Shown here in pieces: positions 34,430 through 46,676 of a DNA stretch of 64,000 nt. The DNA is from Carposina sasakii. Its lineage: Eukaryota > Arthropoda > Insecta > Lepidoptera > Carposinidae. Numbering within the stretch: position 1 is the first letter of the stretch; each line of letters begins with the position of its first letter. The stretch spans positions 4,101,115 to 4,165,114 of the forward strand of contig CP053161.1 in the NCBI GenBank assembly GCA_014607495.2. The letters are read 5' to 3'. The translations under genes were made by a program, and so were the position numbers. A model generated the notes under the pieces. It saw only the letters and a list, made by a program, of their open reading frames with translations. It was not told where the DNA came from and did no database searches.

Positions 34430-34860
34430 ATATGAATCGGTTTATCCGTTTCATTCCGGCATTTCAGGGTTTCATCCGCCACATCCCATTTCCAGCATCA
34501 GGTCCTCGTCAATTAGAAACATGAAGAGAACCAGTCAAGACAAATTCAACGAGCCCAAACTCGATGGGTTTACTAAAAGGTAGACCAGGGTTACGTCTCC
34601 TATCTTCGAGCCCTAACAGCAGACCAGCTCAGTGGTTCCAGAAGCCATTAGTGTTTCAAATGTCAGATCCCACTTATGCTTGCAAGCAAACTGAGCGTAT
34701 AACATTCCTATCACACCTAACAAACGACCTGTTGACCTTGAAGACCTGAACCGATTTCCACCAAACATAGCTAAGAACACTCTCAACTGATATACCTTTC
34801 AAACAAAAAAAAACCGCATTAAAAGATCTTTGATAACTATGTGAATCAAAGTTAGGAAGA
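34430..34860. repeat. Probable dispersed repeat
   Basis: Contains CATCCGCCACATCCCATTTC, CCTAACAGCAGACCAGCTCA and CTGAACCGATTTCCACCAAA, phrases I associate with repeats in moth genomes. It has no second copy in this window, so the assignment rests on recall and not on the sequence alone. Confidence 0.4.
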
Positions 34861-34869
34861 ATTTGGTTA

Positions 34870-36035
34870 ATGTGGTGTAAAAGTATGTAAATATGTATAT
34901 TATTTAATCTAATAGTAGATACTATATACATTAATAAAACAGTAGATGTTACCGCCCACTTTGGGAACCAATGCCCCAGGGTCTGCCCTCTGTTAGTATT
35001 GTTGTCTATGGAGGTCCTCAGGGAGCGGCGCTTATTGGAATCTTGTTGCAGGGCGATTCTGTTACTTCCTAATTGAAGTTGCGGCTTTTTTAGGGTTCCC
35101 AAAGAGTGGTGAATCGTAACGACAGTCATTTGACTTGCTGTACTTGTCTGTGCAACATTTTGAGTAAGAAAGAGTTTGTGTGTCAATAATTTTAATGGAG
35201 TTTAACCAGTGTAGAGTGGCTTCGTGACATTTCTCATTGGGTTTGTTACCTCTTAGGTTGTTATTATCATTTTTGTACACTTGAAAGTCACGGTAGTCTC
35301 ATCCCATGCCACATTAGGTAAGTACATTCTCAAAGGTAAAACATGTGCTTGTATTCACATTTATTTACCTGGCTGTACTTCGTACTAGTGTGCGAGTTGA
35401 CAACAGAAATATTATTTAAATTCGAAAGGTGCCAAGTCGCCCGATCGGGCGAGTTTTTATCGGGCGAGATGACGAATAACCCTAATCTTCAGAATTCTTC
35501 GCAACTTTTTCGGGTTAGGTATATATGTAGCTCAATATGTATTTTCAGTAAAAAAGCTTTATTTAAAACTCACTAAATAATTTACGAGTGTAAATCCCTA
35601 CTGCCCTAGAAGCGACACAGGATATTACGTCGACTGAATCGACGGGCGACTTTTAATCGACTATTTTCATTGATTATCGACTCGAGCTCTACGTTTTGTA
35701 GGCGTTCTGAATGTGCTCTTCAATGTGCTTTTCAATGTTAGATTTTGTTGGCATACAAGGTGTAAGGGACGTTACAACAATAAGTACCATTATGTAGAGT
35801 TAGACATATTTTTTTTTGTTCCTGGAAATGCATTTTCAATTTGTCTATCCGCATTTTTTGCTGTATACGCCAGTGGAGAAGGATTAATAGGACATGCGTC
35901 TAGTATTCGGTTCTTCTTACACAAGAATCTTGTTACAATCTGTAAATATGTTACATGGAAATAGGAGCTGAAAGAAAGGTGAAATGTCAGTCAATAACAT
36001 GACCATGACACAATGGAACCGTAATTATTACATCC
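34870..36035. other. No gene recognised
   Basis: The 170-aa minus frame 34674..35186 and the overlapping 35062..35280 have no domain and overlap repeat-like sequence. 35430..35470 has a GTCGCCCGATCGGGCGA palindrome. Confidence 0.4.
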
Positions 36036-36039
36036 AGAA

Positions 36040-36115
36040 GAGGTACATACACTTCACAACACCTTGTCACAAACTAAGATCCCTAAGGTCTTATGTCGTG
36101 ACTATTAAGAAACGT
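36040..36115 (-). mobile_element. SINE family I fragment (3' body)
   Basis: ACACTTCACAACACCTTGTC, CTAAGATCCCTAAGGTCTTA, TGTCGTGACTATTAAG, then lost. Confidence 0.6.
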
Positions 36116-36559
36116 ATTAAAGTAAGTATTTATCTTGTTCACCTGTAAACACACTACTTATACAAAACAGAAATCAATTTCTCACTTGTCAGTTTCCAGT
36201 AAAATATCGGCAATATGAAAGTTTCTCATATTAATCAGCTGTTGAAAAACCACGCTATAAAACTGACAATGAAATTATGCGTTATTGCACTTGCTAGGCG
36301 CAAATGGTCCATTATTTTGACGTACGACTAACTTTAATCGATTATGTATATCGTACGAGATATGTCGCACGATGATGGAATAGGTGTCCGCTGTTTATGC
36401 TCGTAATTGGCCCCCTGGATGTGATGAAACTTGCATATTATTCATTTTAAAAGTTGTCGTAAATAATAATATTGTTGATAAAGAAATAAATTTACGTTTA
36501 AACAGTTTTAACATTGCGGATGATTTGTATTTCTTGTAGCTTTATTTATTCTTCTATGC

Positions 36560-36815
36560 TGCTCTGGGAGTGAAAAAAAAAGTGTAATACTACAGCTGCT
36601 TCTCTTCCCGGGCAAACTGTACAAGTCAGTAGAGGGACAAGAGGGTCTTGGTGTTTTGTAGGCGATGGGTTACCACCTGTCACTACTAACCGAACTTGTA
36701 CATCTCAATTATACCCTCAAAATTTGTCAGAAGCGGCACCATGTGGTTCTATCGGCCCTTGGTGCTCTGCCTACCCTGTAAGGGATAGAGGCGTGATTAT
36801 ATGTATGTATACATA
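36560..36815 (-). mobile_element. Family E repeat, longer copy
   Basis: GCTCTGGGAGTG and TCTTCCCGGGCAAACTGTAC at the left, then GGTTACCACCTGTCACTACT, CCCTTGGTGCTCTGCCTACC and an ATGTATGTATA end. It matches 59427..59690 in reverse over its whole length. Confidence 0.75.
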
Positions 36816-36959
36816 GCTATACATAATATGTGTATGTTGAAGATGGCAGATGCCACTAGACTTAACATAAAGCTCATCTTTATTCTTTAAAAGTGATAAA
36901 AAATTAATTGTACTTGTTATACAATAATTAGAAAAAAATATTTAAGAAATATCATAGGT

Positions 36960-37389
36960 CAGGGATGGCGAACCTTTAGTGATATACGTGCCATTTTTAT
37001 GAGATAAATATATCTATGACGTGCCATCAAATAATTTAGGCATATTGATATTATTGAACAAAAATAAAACTAGATGATATTAAGTATATACTAGGTATTT
37101 ATTAAAAATTCAAAAGTACAATTATCGGTATGTAATGTTACTATTTTAACATATTAAAAAATTGTGTTATTTCTGCTGTTTCAAATAAGATGCTAAGTAT
37201 TTTATGTCAGGCTCTTACTTTGTTACTTTCAGCAGAATGCAAGCTGCTGAACTACGAGTAGAGTCATCTGACAAACGGTTTCGATGCAATTTTTTTATGT
37301 TATTCATTCTTACCTGTATCATTAGGCGTGCCTGAACTATTTTGTTGCGTGCCAGGGGTGGCACGAGTGCCATTGGTTCGCCATCCCTG
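36960..37389. mobile_element. hAT-type MITE with 8-bp target duplication TCATAGGT
   Basis: Starts CAGGGATGGCGAACCTTTAG and ends GGTTCGCCATCCCTG, an inverted repeat of about 15 bp. TCATAGGT lies at 36952..36959 and 37390..37397. 430 bp, AT-rich interior with CGTGCCAT words near each end, no transposase frame. Confidence 0.9.
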
Positions 37390-37963
37390 TCATAGGTACT
37401 GCATTAATTTTTTTAGATTCGATAATTAAATACTTACAATGCATCTTCAAATATAAAATAGAATGATGACTGACACACATAGCATAATTAATTAAAAATC
37501 ACTCGATAAGTATCCTGTGTTAGTAACAAAACTTGACTTATGACTAATTAATACTTATGTAGTGTTGATAGATGTTGCATTTAAATGTAAAACTTATGTA
37601 AAACTACGTAATAATCCCATTTAAATAATATGTTAATGAAATCCTTGTTAACCTCTTAGAAGTTTTTCTATCGATAGTTTATCGCCGTGACATTTATGTT
37701 AATACAAAAATTATTGGTTCCTTACATGTGGCACGTTGGCACTTATTAAGTTATAATAGCGGCGCAGGCGCAGAAAAACAGTATTTAATTAAAATTGTTA
37801 AGGTGGCCACACATGTGACATCCGAATGGAGCGAACGAACATACTTGGATACAAGTTAGCCATATTTCACACAGTTTTACGTTTATCGAAATTTATATTT
37901 TATTTACTAGAGAGCTTAACTGAATCTTCAATAAGTACATGTTCTCATAATGGGTAGGCATCA

Positions 37964-38235
37964 GCACCGGTATGATGAATTTGGTGAGAGCGAGATGTCT
38001 CACTTTTAAACGTCAAATTCACAGAGCTATTAATAACTTAGTTTATGTGGATGTTCTTTGCATAGACAGTCGTTCTCGAGCCAGGAGTGAAGGAATTAGG
38101 GCTGATAGAAGTGGTTTGCAATCCCTTTTACACACCAAGTAGAAACACTTGCCTTGTCTAGTTATTACTTAGCTCTGTGGATTTGACGTTTAAAAGTGAG
38201 ACATCTCGCTCTCACCAAATACATCATACGGGTGC
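37964..38235. mobile_element. Family F MITE with about 75-bp inverted ends
   Basis: GCACCGGTATGATGAATTTG at the left and the complement of GCACCCGTATGATGTATTTG at the right. Both arms contain GAGCGAGATGTCTCACTTTT and continue into CAGAGCTA and TTATTAATA. The unique interior runs in the opposite direction to the 59.1-kb copy. Confidence 0.85.
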
Positions 38236-38684
38236 AGGACTGCACAATCATATGGCAGAACCTACAGCCACAAACGTTTGGCATAGCGGTGACAGAAGTT
38301 GTAAAACTGTAAAAAATAAGTCTAGAATACTGTTTACAATAATTCGCTCGATTATGCTTCAGACACTCGAATGTGTGAACGCCTTAACCCGGGGATGGCA
38401 TCGGACTAGCCATGTGCGACCTTTGTTGGCATAATTTAGCCATAAACTACCATTATGGTTGCCACAAAAACAATACTGCTCTGACAATATTCTTTGTCAT
38501 TCGAAATTTTGCTTTTTGCCGTTTAACAAAGTGGCTGGTAAGTAGTTTTTAGTATGTCCTATTTATATATTCAGCTATATGTATAAGCCGTGTAGAATAG
38601 AAGTGAGGCAGAGTAGAATCGCACCATCTCATGTTTGTCCGTAGGTATTGAAAAATCCGTAGGTTTCTGAGAGGTGAGCAGTAG

Positions 38685-38775
38685 CGCCTCCCACACAACA
38701 TGGTCCGAAAATTTCACTGCGGTCACTAACTCGCCTGCCCAGCGTGGTGACTATGGGCAATAACCCCCTATAGTA
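38685..38775 (+). mobile_element. Fragment of the 46.7-kb non-LTR family
   Basis: GGTCCGAAAATTTCACTGCG through CGCCTGCCCAGCGTGGTGAC to the TATGGGCAATAACCCCC stretch. It is the reverse complement of 46750..46830, so the element reads on the plus strand here. Confidence 0.6.
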
Positions 38776-38779
38776 AAGC

Positions 38780-39660
38780 TACATGATCTTAAATAGTCAT
38801 TGGGCTTAATCTCGAAACTAGATTTACCCTCCATTCTGTATGTAAGTACCGAGGTAAACTATTAACAGTTCGCTTCACTATCGCTAACAACATTGAACAG
38901 CTTTGACAGTGGGGTGGGGAAAGGGGCACAGGGGGAGGAGAACGGATGGCGGCAATTTTTGTCCAATCTCATGGATTTCCGGCGAAAGCACTGCGTTTCC
39001 GCACGCGAAGCGACGACTGGATCCCGAACAAACGAACGTTCGCCGAACTTTGGGTCGAACATGGGCCGAACATAGTATCGAGTGAGGAAATTATGCAAAT
39101 TATGTAGGTATGTAGGTTTCTATGCCTATCTACATTTAAGTAGGTTTTTTCATATACATGCAGCTAGTAATCTAAAAATATGAGGATGATGATGTTGATT
39201 GCTTCAGTTCTTGGATATGAGTAGGTACAAGCTTGCTCGCTTCCTAAATCCTAGGAAATGTTTACAATTCCGAAGCTAGGTATTTAGGAAATGTATAAAA
39301 TATTGTTTCAAAAACTATTTAATACATAGATATCCTGGGAAATGTGTACATTTAGGAATTGAGATTCGGACCCGCCGAAGAAGGTAAATAGAAATAAATA
39401 TAAATAAAAATAAGCACGCCTTTGTATACAGTTTACGTGGCACTAGCGCGATCGCCTGATCAGAGGAAGCAATACCCTCCCTTGCTGATATCTCAAATGT
39501 TTTATTTACATTTCCGATTGCTATTTAGGAAATGTATAGATTTCCTAGGAAATGTGTCTAATATAATTACACACACATTTCCGTGCGATTTTAGGAATTA
39601 CATACATTTCCTAGGAATTGTATACAATGACAGATTACATCCATTTCCGTTAACATATAA
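38780..39660. other. No gene recognised
   Basis: 38860..39080 is a complex, balanced-composition stretch open in several frames (GTGGGGTGGGGAAAGGGGCA, GGATTTCCGGCGAAAGCACT) and could be regulatory. 39230..39660 repeats TTAGGAAATGTATA and CCTAGGAAATGTGT words about six times. Confidence 0.45.
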
Positions 39661-39664
39661 ATAA

Positions 39665-39897
39665 ATATAATATTTTCACACACTACACAACACATTAACC
39701 TAATCCCACATTAAGATCCCTAAGGTATTGTATCGCGGGTAGGTACTAAGCAACGGTATATAAATACATAGATAAGTATAGAAACATCCATGACTCAGAG
39801 ACAAACATCGATATTCATCATATCAATGTTTGCACCTACCGGGATTCGAACCCAGGACCTATGCCGTCGCAGCAAGGTCACTACCAATCGGCCGTCG
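39665..39897 (-). mobile_element. tRNA-headed SINE (family I)
   Basis: Nearly the same as the 33.0-kb copy: CACATTAAGATCCCTAAGGT to CACCTACCGGGATTCGAACC and CAATCGGCCG. The 39830..40033 ORF is a by-product. Confidence 0.85.
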
Positions 39898-39906
39898 AAT
39901 ACACAT

Positions 39907-40292
39907 ACAGGGTGATTTTTGGTCGTCAACGTTTCCGAAAACTACGGAATCTCCCCATCATTACGATCATTTTTCTCCATGGAAGCATACCTGGGAAGTG
40001 TCTGGTTTCCAAAATATTAGGGTACAAAGTTGAGTAAATAGACTGCGTTTTTCTGCATAAATGCACATTGACGCGTGTAGCAAGATTTTTTCACGAGAAA
40101 TAATTAATACCCGTCTATGAAAAAACTAGCATAAATACTGGACACTATAAATTTCGCCAGATCAAGTAATTGAAAAAAAATTTTTAAAAAAAAAAATTTT
40201 TTTTCCCAGCATTTTTTTTGGCATAAACTTACTTTATTTTATGTATAGAATACGTACCCTTCGTTAAAGGTGGCAACAAAAAAACATCCTGT
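39907..40292 (+). mobile_element. Family B element, full length
   Basis: ACAGGGTGATTTTTGGTCGT to AAAGGTGGCAACAAAAAAAC and ATCCTGT. It is the best uninterrupted copy, containing ACGCGTGTAGCAAGATTTTT and ATAAATTTCGCCAGATCAAG. No ORF of note. Confidence 0.9.
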
Positions 40293-40309
40293 ATAGGTAA
40301 CACATATAG

Positions 40310-40535
40310 GTGACATATAGGTGCATATGGCTGTTTTCCCGAAATGGAGTAGGTGGAACTGCAGGAACATCAAAGAGAACCCATAGTCACGTCTAGCATA
40401 ATGGTAACAGAGGTAAATGGTCAGTGATAAGTTGCTAGTTTGTCGCCTGAGAAAATGAACTAGTTCCTCAGTCGACACTTACGACATGCATGAAAAGAGA
40501 TGCAGCTGATGTATTCTAGTAAAGCCCCGCATCAG
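40310..40535 (+). mobile_element. Family K repeat, longest copy
   Basis: GCATATGGCTGTTTTCCCGA, GGAACTGCAGGAACATCAAA, GGTCAGTGATAAGTTGCTAG, GACATGCATGAAAAGAGATG, CAGCTGATGTATTCTAGTAA. Shorter relatives lie at 48950, 51010, 53290, 55640, 61140, 57005 (minus) and 32690 (minus part). Class unknown. Confidence 0.6.
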
Positions 40536-40539
40536 AGAC

Positions 40540-42455
40540 TATAAGTTGGAGTTGTAATATGGTCGATTCTGTCTGACCCTTAGTCAAGTCTGTCCCTGTC
40601 CGTTCTTAACATAAATGGCTGAGAGAGAAAGGGACAGGTAGGACCATAATATTTCCGAAAGATTATATTACATAATCTAAAGCTGTGGCAAATTAGTTAA
40701 TGCTGCTATTAGAACTGACCTCGTGGTGGCGGCCACATACTGAGAATGGTAGAAAATACCAATAACTGTAATAGTCTAAATGTAATGTGCCCGTAATAGT
40801 CGCGGGCAGAGCAGACGAGACAGTAACTTGACCGGATACAAACCATGTAGAAAATAAACATACCTACTGACTGCCTACTGACGAATTAGTAAACTCTCTT
40901 TTTTTGGATGTTGGTTATTTTTATAGATATTGTTGTCTAAAGAGATTGTGTGAAACACATAAAATACAGCTCAAGTCCATAGATTCTAAAGATGTGAAAA
41001 AAAAAACGATATTAACCGAAGTTTAGATAAGAGAAAATGAGGACATTTCTCTTATTTTCGCATTTATAAGTAATATTAGTCGACATTAAATCTGTTGCTT
41101 TTCAAAACACTGACACTGATTTTGTATACATTATATATTTAAGTGAGGACACATAACCATAAATTTATTATGAGTTAGAACCCTGGAAATAACCCTGGTA
41201 CTGGCCCAGTCGTGTAAAAATACATTGAGCATCAGCTACTATCACGTCTACGCAAATTAATATTTTTAACAGAAAACTGACATCAGACCCTAAATAATAC
41301 AATGTAATGTATGCAAGTAATGTAACTTACGAGTATATCTGACCTAACATTTGAGCTTAACAGGTATCAATATACCTACTGTGGGAGTAAGTACATCAAC
41401 ATTTTTACGAACTGAGTTTTTGTTTTACACCTAGTCTCCATATAGGTAAGACGGATATACTACAATCATGAACTAAACATAAACATAAAGAACTAGTTCT
41501 TTATACGTTCATGACTCCAATGTATAAAAATTTCGACGAAGTGAATTTTCATTTTCATTTAGAGGTCTTATAGTCCCCATATACCTTTAACTTTTATTAC
41601 ATTAAAATTAGTCATCAACTTGAAATCATCAGGTAAGTAGGTACCTCACCAAAACCACTGACATGAAACAATAAACCGAATTCTCAACTTTTTCAATTCG
41701 CGCCCCCTGTATCGAAGTTTGTCGAGAGATTGAAACAATAACAGAGGGGTTGAAAAGTGAAATCCCAGGAGATTGCTCCCTCCCCTGGTGTCCTTCCCCT
41801 GGCACCGCATCTTACGGTTATTGATTCGATTTACTGAACATCGAGGTGCTTGTATTCGATCAGAAATGATGGTTATTTGGTTATTAAGTTGTTCGCGCTT
41901 TGTTTTGTTGGCCAGGTTATACATACATACGAGTAAAGGCTAGACACGGTTATGTTCCCGATATTTGTCTCAAATTTTGTGGATAGGTTCCCTGTATTAT
42001 CATATTATCCCTATAAAAATAAATAATAATAATAATTATTATTATGCTTTATTGTACACAGTAAAGTTTTCACAAATAAAGTTTATGACAAAGAAAATGT
42101 ACAAATAATTATTTTTAAATTTATCTCATAATTTACTGACAAAAAATAGGACATCCCCTTTTTAGAAAAAGCTTTTTCGCTAAAAAAAAGCATAACAAGT
42201 GGCGCCAATCGCTAACATTAACCTAAACATAACTATAGTGGTAGAAGGGGTCGTTATTCGGAAGCTGGACGACTCCCAACCGGTCATTATGTTGTTGAGA
42301 CGACGTGATGATTACCTACGCTGATGGCCGTGGCGCCCACCACTAGGTCGAGCGACAAAATGGCGGGTGATAGGAAAAAGTTTGAGAACCTGTGTATTTG
42401 TAGCATCCTGTGAAATATATTGTCACTAAATTAGTACTAATAAATAACCTATGCT
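40540..42455. other. Gene desert, no gene seen
   Basis: AT-rich. A loose inverted pair lies at 40560..40652 (ATGGTCGATTCTGTCTGACC and GGGACAGGTAGGACCAT). A family A scrap (TCTCAAATTTTGTGGATAGG) is at 41969. AAT/ATT simple sequence at 42021..42044. Confidence 0.45.
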
Positions 42456-42458
42456 TAT

Positions 42459-43313
42459 ACAGGATGTTTTTTCGTTGCCACCCTTAACTCTCTCTGTGTA
42501 ACTGTGCTGTCACTATACAGAATGTAACAGAAAGGGTATGTTAAGCGAAAAGCTATGTAAATAGCCCACTATAGAGATCCTATTTCCAAAATTTGAGACT
42601 CGAAATCATATTTTTATTTTTCAAGATTGTATGGACATTCCTGAGTTGTTTCGGAATTCTTCATACTATCTGGAAAAATATAAATGTGAATACAATAAAG
42701 AACACAAGAAGAAGATGAAGGGTACGTACTCTATACATCAAATAAAGTAAGTTTATGCTAAAAAAAATGCTGGGAAACGATGTAAATTTTTTTAAATCTG
42801 ACAAAAAGTTTTTTTTTAAATTACTTGGTTTTCCTAACGGGCGATTTTTTTCAATTTATAGTGTCGGAGATAAGGGGGGGGGGGAATGGTCAGTCTATTT
42901 TCTTGTTTAAACTATTTATTTTAAAATTACAAAAAAATACATTTAAGATCTTCTCAACAAGCTAGTTGCCACACGATTTTCATTTTTTTTTTTAGACAGA
43001 TATGAATTGTGTTTGGGTCACAGGAATTTATGTGTACTCAACTTAATCGTGAAAAAATCGACGGACGGACAGACACACGAGTTCTTATAAGCTACACGCG
43101 TAAAAATGCAATGTGCATTTACGCAGAAGTTTTTTCAAACGATATTAATTATTTCAAAAAATCTTGTCTATTTACAGAAAAACGCAGTCAACTTTGGATC
43201 CTAATATTTTGGAAACCAGACACTTCCCAGGTATGCTTCCATGGAAAAAAATGATCGTGATGATAAGGAGATTCCGTAGTTTTCGGGAATGTTGACGACC
43301 AAAAATCACCTGT
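42459..43313 (-). mobile_element. Family B element, minus strand, with insertions
   Basis: Right end AACGTTCCCGAAAACTACGG-complement (TCCGTAGTTTTCGGGAATGT) to AAAAATCACCTGT; left end ACAGGATGTTTTTTCGTTGC. It is interrupted by the family A fragment (42517..42700) and by extra sequence around 42865..43160, including an 11-G run at 42874..42884. Confidence 0.8.
42517..42700 (+). mobile_element. Family A MITE, 5' half, nested in family B
   Basis: ACAGAATGTAACAGAAAGGG through AGCCCACTATAGAGATCC to TCTGGAAAAATA, then it breaks off. It lies inside the minus-strand family B copy 42459..43313. Confidence 0.75.
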
Positions 43314-43974
43314 ATGTATCTTCGTATTGTAGGTACTTGTAGATGTTGTTAGTTAGTCTCCTATATGAGAAGATCATTAGCTTAGTAAGAATTTATTTAT
43401 TTATTTGATATCTACTTTTTAAAAGCAATTTCGAATTCTATAGATCTAGAAGAAGTTTGATCTTACCTAATATAAGCTGATAGAAAGTAATATGAGACTG
43501 ATGGTGCAAGTTCGAGGAAGTCGCTGGCTGTACCTAAAAGGCTGCAGAGTGCTTTCAAAATTAGTAGAGAATTTTGTCATCAATGTAAGTAAGTACATGG
43601 AGTATAGTCAAACAGTAACTTTGATAAGTTAATGTTTTTCTGTCTATTGTACCGATGACATTGAAATATGTACTTTTATTCCATTCACTAAAGATACATT
43701 AGTTTAATGGCACATACCTAACCAAATCTGTGACTCGGATAACCTTTGTTACGGGTTTATTTGAATGCCAACACATAAAACGTGTTAAAGGAAATAGGGT
43801 ATATCACGCATTCGAATTAAAAGCTATGTATGGCTATGGATGGACATTGGGCCCAATGTGATTAGGTACATATATGTAAGTACCTACCTATGCAATGCTA
43901 TGAAATAGCCCACTATACTTACGAACTTATGCATAAAGGAGAATTAAAATTAATTATAAAATATTAATAAGAAA

Positions 43975-44098
43975 ATGAAAAAAATCTTCACCCGAGTGAG
44001 ATTTGAACTCACGATCACTCGCAAACCATGTTTTCGCTCTAACCAACTGAGCTAGGGTCAATTAACTCGGATGACGAATTTTACCATCTCTTTTAAAT
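43975..44098 (-). mobile_element. tRNA-related repeat (family J), minus strand
   Basis: The reverse complement has CCTAGCTCAGTTGGTTAGAG (D arm closes well) and GTGAGTTCAAATCTCAC (a perfect 5-bp T arm), but only four acceptor pairs and no proper anticodon stem. Flanks match the 18.6-kb copy. Confidence 0.75.
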
Positions 44099-44282
44099 TA
44101 CACTATTGGCAACGTTATTTTTTAAAAGATTTTATGTTATGTTTTCGTGATTCGTTAATATTGAACCGTTAAATAGTTCATGCTATGTTAATGAGTTCGA
44201 AGTAAAAACTCACCCTTAGCCCTGGTTCAAAAACCAGGATCTCTGCAATGATTATTAAAACTTAAAAAAAAAAATTTAACTG

Positions 44283-44412
44283 AACTTGTACATCTCAACA
44301 ATACCCTCAAAATTGGTTAGACAGAAGTGGCACCATGTGGTTCTATCGGCCCTTGGTGCTCTGCCTACCCCGTAAGGGATAAAAGCGCGATTATATGTAT
44401 GTATGTATTATT
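44283..44412 (-). mobile_element. Family E repeat, shorter copy
   Basis: AACTTGTACATCTCAACAAT to CCCTTGGTGCTCTGCCTACC and ATGTATGTATGTATT. Confidence 0.75.
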
Positions 44413-45198
44413 AAAACTGCAAGATCAGGTTAACATCTAAACTAAAACATTCCCATACAAGTCGTGTATGGTATCACAGTGTTGTCAGCCTATTCAATGT
44501 AGATCTAAAGAAATTCCTCAGTACGGTAATGCCTTTGAAATCAGCATTCGCTATTCGCCATTACCTCTGAGCTGGTCATTAATCACGATTCGTTTTTTTT
44601 CTTGTAAATGCGATTTTTATTGTGGCCGTCCATTTTGTATAATGAACCACAAGGTGGCCTTATGAATTCAATGTCATTCTATAACGCTGTAAGTAATCAG
44701 GGGGTATTTCCGCAAAAAAAAACCAAGACGAAACTACTAACTTTAAACTAGCTTTTAACTACTAAATTTACTTACGGTTTGCGTAATCTATCTTGTCGCG
44801 TTGTTCAAAATTCCCGCGACATGGTGCCGTCGTTTTATTTCAAAAACGTTTTGGGCGTTGCCAGTCTAGCCGGAATTTCGTCTTTTTGGCACCAAGATTA
44901 CCTTTTATGGTAATAAAATCTCTAAAATTTACGCCGGGCGGGGATATTAAAATATTAACCAATGGCAAGGCCATTCTAGGCTGAGGTCAATAACCGTGCG
45001 GCTCGGTACGTACAAGGCTGTTGCCTCGATCGCGCGGTCGCCAGCATTACCAAAGTTGTCTCAGAGGATTAGGAACTATTTTGAAGCCTAAGTTAATTCC
45101 TCGTTCCTTACCTATTATAAATATTACTTTCTGCTGTTTTGCAACTCAAATAGTCGCCATAGTGCAACTCAATAATTTAATCTGTGATAAGTGTCGTA
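44413..45198. other. Unique, mixed-composition block
   Basis: No repeat recognised. 44790..45060 is GC-richer, with GGCGTTGCCAGTCTAGCCGG, ACCTTTTATGGTAATAAAAT and GCTGAGGTCAATAACCG (a nuclear-receptor-like AGGTCA). The ORFs here are not protein-like. Possibly regulatory. Confidence 0.4.
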
Positions 45199-45515
45199 CA
45201 TATAATAAAAATGTAACGGATGTCTATCTGTACATGGAAGATATATGAGAAAAAATATTATAGGAGACCTTTATCAACGCAATAGGACCCAAAACGAAGA
45301 TTTTTGGATTTTTTGTCTGTTTGTCTGTGCGTTTGTGCACGCTAATCTCAGAAACGGCTGAACCGATTTCGATGCAGTTTTCAGGAATATATTGTGACAG
45401 GTCCCACTTAACATATAGGCTACTTTTTATCCCGGGAAAATATTTTTATCCTTGATAATTTCGACATTTTGTTTTTTCTGTAGTCCACGCGGACGGAGTC
45501 GCGGGCGTCCACTAT
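45199..45515 (-). mobile_element. Family D repeat, complete, minus strand
   Basis: CATATAATAAAAATGTAACG to GGAGTCGCGGGCGTCCACTA, with AACGGCTGAACCGATTTCGA inside. Confidence 0.85.
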
Positions 45516-45685
45516 ATACCTTTTATAAAGACACATATTACAAAACATCAAACAATCAAATAGAAAAATTCTTTATTCTTTATTCTTTATTGCACATACA
45601 CAAAAAGAAATATGGCATACAACATTAAAGAAGAGATGCATTTTGCTGAAATTTTGCTGAAATGGAATCCAGCTCAGCTGGATAT

Positions 45686-46071
45686 ACAGGATGTTTTTTT
45701 GTGGCCACCTTTAACGAAGGGTACGTATTCTATACATGAAATAAAGTAAGTTTATGCCAAAAAAAATGCTGGGAAAATTTTTTTTTTTTTTTTTTAAATA
45801 TTTTTAAATTCCTTGATCGTGCGAAATTTATAGTGTCTAGTGTTTATGTTAGTTTTTTTATAGACAGATATTAATTATTTTTCGTGAAAAAATCCTGCTA
45901 CGCGCGTCTATGTGCATTTATGCAGAAAAACGCAGTCTATTTATTCAACTTTGGACCCTAATATTTGGGAAACCAGACACTTCCCAGGTATGCTTCCATG
46001 GAGAAAAATGATCGTGATGATGAGGAGATTCCGTAGTTTTCGGGAACGTTGACGACCAAAAATCACCCTGT
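45686..46071 (-). mobile_element. Family B element, full length, minus strand
   Basis: ACAGGATGTTTTTTTGTGGC at the left and GACGACCAAAAATCACCCTG at the right, same length as the 39.9-kb copy but inverted. The 45945..46133 minus ORF is this repeat. Confidence 0.9.
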
Positions 46072-46676
46072 ATAGAATCAAAAAACGAATAAATATCTGT
46101 CTTGTGCTGAAATATGTCTACGTACGTCACCATAAGTGATTATTGCTTCGTACCGAGCTTCTACGCTTCTACAGCGGTTCCGTTTCGGTTTCATTTCAGC
46201 CCGAAACTTTAAGGGAATTGGAGGCCTGGTGTCCCGTCTGTTTTTTGCGGTACTACCAAGTTTTTTAATGCGATGAAACAGAGAAACTCCTGTTCATTAT
46301 ACAGCCTGCCTTCGTGAGATAGAAAGTGGCGCCGCGGTTCCGTCGAAAACTTTTTGCCGGGTTCTACCCTTGATGCGTTTTGTTCTTTAAAAAAATTCGT
46401 GTGAAATTGACAGTTGCGTTTTGGTGCGTGTGTTTTGTTTTAATTTGTGATTGTGTTTTAGCTTATGTGATGTAATCCGCGATGAGGGGGTTGTAAGCTG
46501 TAAGTCCTTGCCAAATGGTAGGGAAGGGCTTTGGACAAGTATGATATAGGTCGTCAAAATAGGCGATTGAGAGATTTTTCTTTCTTTTTATGTCGTGGCC
46601 TTAGAAAAGTAGATAAAACTTGGTTTTAATAAGTGTTATAAAAATGAACTCCTAATACATACATACATAGATACAT

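Noticed and set aside
34674..35186. 170-aa minus-strand ORF
   Set aside because: No recognisable domain, overlaps repeat-like sequence at its 3' side and has AT-driven composition. Not supported as a gene.
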